The notes beneath the pieces were generated by a model. The model was not told the DNA's origin. It was given only the letters and a program-made list of their open reading frames with translations, and ran no database searches. This document shows, in pieces, positions 61,111 through 64,000 of a stretch of 64,000 nt of DNA (its first letter is position 1; the number at the start of each line of letters is the position of its first letter). A program made the translations under genes and the position numbers. This DNA is from Streptomyces antibioticus. GTDB lineage: Bacteria; Actinomycetota; Actinomycetes; Streptomycetales; Streptomycetaceae. The DNA is taken from NCBI RefSeq assembly GCF_001514065.1, contig NZ_KQ948434.1:1-64000 (forward strand). The letters run 5' to 3'.

Positions 61111-62141
61111 TTCTGGTACACCCCCTGCTCGCCCATGAGGTGGGCCACCTTGTTCGCGGCGAGGACCAGACCGATGCTGACCACGCCCTTCACCAGGCCC
61201 GCGGCGGCCGCGTAGCCGAAGTCCTGGTTGCGGACGCCGTTCCACCACACGAAGGTGTCGAGGACTTCTCCGGCGCCCGGTCCGACGCCGTCGCGTTGCA
61301 GCAGGATCTGCTCGAAGCCGACGGTCAGGGCGTCGCCGACGCGCAGCACCAGCAGCAGGGCGATCACCGGCCGCAGGGCGGGCAGGGTGATGTGCCACAT
61401 GCGGCGCCAGCGTCCGGCGCCGTCCATCGCGGCGGCCTCGTACAGGTCCGGGCTGACGGAGGCGAGCGCGGCGAGGAAGACGATGATCCCCCACCCGGCG
61501 TCCTTCCACACGCTCTGCGCGGTGAGCAGGAAGGGGAAGGTGTCCGGGTTGGTCATGATGTTGAGGCCGTCGTGGCCGTTCTCCCTCAGCAGCTGGGAGA
61601 GCATCCCGGCGCCGCCGAACATCTGCTGGAAGACGGCGATGACCAGCACCCAGGAGAAGAAGTGTGGCAGGTACAGGACGGCCTGCGCGACGGCCCGCAC
61701 CCGGGGCCTGACCACGCTGTTGATGAGCAGCGCGAGCAGGACCGGGATCGGGAAGAACAGCAGGAGCTGCACGAAGAACAGCACCAGTGTGTTCTCGACG
61801 GCGTTCCAGAAGTCGGGGTCATCGAACATCCGCTGGAAGTTCTCCAGCCCCACGAAGGGGCTGTGCAGGATGGAGACGATGCCGTTGTCGCTGATGTAGG
61901 GGTCGTAGTCCTGGAAGGCGACGACGTTGCCGAGGATGGGCAGGTAGTTGAAGATCAGGAGGAGCACGACGGCCGGCAGCGTCATGAGGATCAGGACGCG
62001 GTCGCGCCGGAACCTGTGCCGCAGGCTCAGTTTTCTCGTGACTCGTTTCTCCCGGGGGCGGGCGGCGTCGCCGGACGCCGCCGCGGTCTTCACCGGAGTG
62101 CCGGCCTCGGCGCTGCTCCGAGGCACCGTGCTGTGGGACAC
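61107..62141 (-). CDS. Sugar ABC transporter permease (LplB/YteP type)
   Basis: A 344-residue membrane protein. A basic cytoplasmic N-terminus (about 48 residues, RKLSLRHRFRRDRV) is followed by six membrane helices. The docking loop DLYEAAAMDGAGRWRRMWHITLP is near residue 255. It forms the translocation pore together with the 60163-61110 protein. It lies 27 bases after the solute-binding protein gene. Confidence 0.93.
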   Translation of the reverse strand: MSHSTVPRSSAEAGTPVKTAAASGDAARPREKRVTRKLSLRHRFRRDRVLILMTLPAVVLLLIFNYLPILGNVVAFQDYDPYISDNGIVSILHSPFVGLENFQRMFDDPDFWNAVENTLVLFFVQLLLFFPIPVLLALLINSVVRPRVRAVAQAVLYLPHFFSWVLVIAVFQQMFGGAGMLSQLLRENGHDGLNIMTNPDTFPFLLTAQSVWKDAGWGIIVFLAALASVSPDLYEAAAMDGAGRWRRMWHITLPALRPVIALLLVLRVGDALTVGFEQILLQRDGVGPGAGEVLDTFVWWNGVRNQDFGYAAAAGLVKGVVSIGLVLAANKVAHLMGEQGVYQK

Positions 62142-62168
62142 GGTCGATCTCCTTGCCTCAGAGTGTGG

Positions 62169-63863
62169 TCAGCCCGCCGCGGAACCGTTCTCGTCGAGCA
62201 GCTTCTTGTACCAGTCGCGCAGCTTGTCGCCGCCCTTGCTCTTCCAGTCGGCGATGGCCTGCTGCATGTCGCTGATCTTCTTGTGCCCGCGGATGATGTC
62301 GTCCTCGAGCTGCTCGAAGTTTGTGGCGAGGTTGGTGTAGCGGGAGGGCTCGGTGATCTGGAGGCCCCAGAACGAGGACTTCTTGGTGAAGGCGCCCATC
62401 CGCTGCTGCCACTCGACCATGGCCCGGGTGTAGTCCGGGAGGTCGGGGTGGGCGATGGTCGCGGCGGGGCTCGCGACCATGACGTAGGCGTTGATGACCT
62501 CGTTGTTGCCCTTGTCGTTCTTGACGGGCACGCCGTCCTTGATCGTGTAGTGGGTGCCCTCGACGCCGTATTGGGTCATCATCCACTCCTTGGTGCCGTA
62601 CGGCGCCGCGGTGACGTTGGCGACCGCCAGGGCGTCGCGGATGACGGACTCGGAGGCCTTCTTGTTGATGAAGGCGAAGATGTTGGCCGGGTTCGTGGCG
62701 TACAGCGTCGGGTGCCCGCCGTCGTGGCCCCAGATGTCCATGCCCCAGATCTTGACGTCGGGGTTCTGGGTCGAGTACGAGGCCTGCCGCCCGTACCAGT
62801 TGGAGATGTCGTCCGGGTAGACCAGGAACTCACCGGCGGCGAACATGGGGGCCGTGTCGCCTATCTGGCCCTTGCCCAGGTAGAAGTTGGGGTGGACGAC
62901 CTTGGCGGCGAACAGCTTCCGCGTCCACTCGATGGCTTCCAGGTACTGCGGGGTCTCGATGCGGTTGATCAGCTTGCCGTCGACGAGGTTCCACCACAGC
63001 GGCTTCTCACCGCCCCCGAGCACCCCGAAGTTCGCGAACGCGGTCCACTTCATGTCGCCGCAGGCCCACCGCTTGGCCCGGGCGTTGGTGGCGTCCTTGC
63101 ACCAGGCCATGAACTCGTCGGAGGACCGCGGGACTTCGTAGCCCTCCTTCTCGAAGATGTCCTGGCGGTAGATCGGCACGATGTTGCCGACGTATCCGGC
63201 GGGCATCGGCAAGCCCATCAACTTGCCGCCGAAGATGGAGCGTTGCCAGGCGTCGCTGGGGATCGCCGCGAGGTTGGGGTACTCCTTGATCTTGTCCCCG
63301 GACAGGTAGGGGCCGAGATCGGCGAACTTGCTGATGATGGCGTTCGGTATCTTGCCCATCATGTTCCAACTGGGGACGACCACCATGTCCGGGACGTCGC
63401 TGGAGGCGAGGACCGCGCCGAGTTTCTGGTCGTAGGTGTTGCCGTCCTGGTTGCGCCACTCGACGTCCACGCCGATCAGGTCGTTCATCGCCGTGTAGTA
63501 GGCGCAGCCCTGCTTGGGCGGCGAGCCCCAGAACGGCGACATGATGGTGACCTTGCCGCCCTTGCCGAGCTTCTTGGGGACCGAGGTCTTGAGGCCGGCC
63601 ACGTCGAGCTTGGACGTGAAGCCCATCGCCGAGCCGTTCTTGGACGGGATGTCCGGCTGCACCACGTTGCTCGCCACGTACGCCGGGAGGATCTTCTTGG
63701 CGTTCTTGCCCGAGGTGGTGCCCTCGCGTGAGCCACCCTCCGAACCGCCGCAGGCGGCGAGCAGGGGCATCCCCCCGGCCACTGCTGCGGTGGCGACCGC
63801 CGTGGAGGCGAGGAAGCTTCTCCGGGTGGTTCCGGAGGAGGCGGAAGCGGCGTTCGGCGTCAT
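62169..63863 (-). CDS. Extracellular oligosaccharide-binding lipoprotein
   Basis: A 564-residue ABC binding protein from the ATG at 63861-63863 (MTPNAASASSGTTRRSFLAS) with GAAGGG upstream. The Tat-type TRRSFLAS signal ends in the lipobox LLAAC, so it is lipid-anchored. The size is typical of the large LplA-like binders of complex oligosaccharides rather than monosaccharide binders. It heads the permease-GH74-GH42-GH95-GH12 operon and has a perfect LacI-type operator upstream, so it is probably the xyloglucan-oligosaccharide receptor. Confidence 0.92.
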   Translation of the reverse strand: MTPNAASASSGTTRRSFLASTAVATAAVAGGMPLLAACGGSEGGSREGTTSGKNAKKILPAYVASNVVQPDIPSKNGSAMGFTSKLDVAGLKTSVPKKLGKGGKVTIMSPFWGSPPKQGCAYYTAMNDLIGVDVEWRNQDGNTYDQKLGAVLASSDVPDMVVVPSWNMMGKIPNAIISKFADLGPYLSGDKIKEYPNLAAIPSDAWQRSIFGGKLMGLPMPAGYVGNIVPIYRQDIFEKEGYEVPRSSDEFMAWCKDATNARAKRWACGDMKWTAFANFGVLGGGEKPLWWNLVDGKLINRIETPQYLEAIEWTRKLFAAKVVHPNFYLGKGQIGDTAPMFAAGEFLVYPDDISNWYGRQASYSTQNPDVKIWGMDIWGHDGGHPTLYATNPANIFAFINKKASESVIRDALAVANVTAAPYGTKEWMMTQYGVEGTHYTIKDGVPVKNDKGNNEVINAYVMVASPAATIAHPDLPDYTRAMVEWQQRMGAFTKKSSFWGLQITEPSRYTNLATNFEQLEDDIIRGHKKISDMQQAIADWKSKGGDKLRDWYKKLLDENGSAAG

Positions 63864-63942
63864 TGCGTCAACCCTTCGTGGCGCACCAGGACACCCGGCG
63901 GTGGGCCGTCGGCTGCGGTGTCTTCGGTGGAACTGGCTGAGC

Positions 63943-63992
63943 CGAAGCGTTCCTTCGACTTCTACGGTCACTGCATAGTCGAAGCGCTTCGA
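63943..63992 (-). promoter_or_regulatory. LacI-family operators upstream of the sugar import operon
   Basis: Perfect palindrome TCGAAGCGCTTCGA at 63979-63992, identical to the site upstream of lacI, and a degraded copy CGAAGCGTTCCTTCG at 63943-63957. They lie 80-130 bases before the binding-protein start. Confidence 0.8.
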
Positions 63993-64000
63993 TGTTGCTG

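Overview
The window is chromosomal DNA from a Streptomyces-type actinomycete. It has very high GC, GTG and even TTG start codons, Tat and lipoprotein signals, a WhiB-like regulator and a rare TTA codon. Its gene order matches the dapA-thyX-dapB-pnp-rpsO ... ribF-truB-rbfA-infB-nusA-rimP ... proS-ispG-dxr segment known from Streptomyces coelicolor. I see no tRNA, rRNA, CRISPR array, integrase or insertion-sequence transposase.

Positions 1-10.4 kb are conserved housekeeping: ribonuclease J (TTG start), dapA and thyX on the minus strand, two small membrane proteins on the plus strand, then the minus-strand series rpsO, pnp, M16 peptidase, dapB and a small TPR-like membrane protein. A large hairpin lies in the rpsO-pnp spacer. 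From 10.6 to 18 kb lie an orphan DUF397 protein, a PQQ-propeller membrane protein and a 1330-residue MinD-like ATPase with a huge Pro/Ala/acidic tail. The ATPase resembles EspI of type VII (ESX) loci, although no other ESX gene is present here. ribF follows.

From 18.1 to 31.1 kb come a 1189-residue protein joining a catalytically degenerate trypsin-like domain to a P-loop NTPase and a helical tail, then truB, rbfA, DUF503, infB, ylxR, nusA and rimP. On the plus strand follow a Tat lipoprotein, a ferritin-like DUF4439 protein and an APH-fold protein that has lost its catalytic residues. From 31.3 to 35.3 kb is an accessory regulatory cassette: an ECF sigma factor with TTA as its third codon, an unknown protein, a 475-residue WhiB-like protein with 20-residue tandem repeats and a coiled-coil protein form one minus-strand operon. 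It is divergent from an XRE-type regulator, and the region between carries three GTAGAT-type repeats. proS, a 180-bp perfect-ended palindromic (MITE-like) element, two GNAT proteins, ispG, a site-2 protease and dxr follow.

From 43.6 to 46.9 kb is a compact plus-strand operon that looks like a bacterial ubiquitin-like conjugation system: a 64-residue protein, an E2-like protein with its catalytic Cys, an E1/ThiF-like adenylyltransferase, a JAMM metalloprotease and an unknown fourth protein. No beta-grasp ubiquitin is encoded in it. It has visibly lower GC, sits between housekeeping genes and is the strongest candidate for an undescribed system.

From 48.9 kb to the end is a xyloglucan-utilisation locus: a LacI regulator and GH31 alpha-xylosidase on the plus strand, and on the minus strand a solute-binding lipoprotein, two permeases, secreted GH74, cytoplasmic GH42 and GH95, and secreted GH12. 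An identical palindrome, TCGAAGCGCTTCGA, lies in front of lacI and in front of the binding-protein gene 15 kb away, which ties the two strands into one regulon. A long acyl-CoA dehydrogenase precedes the locus and a secreted chorismate mutase lies inside it.
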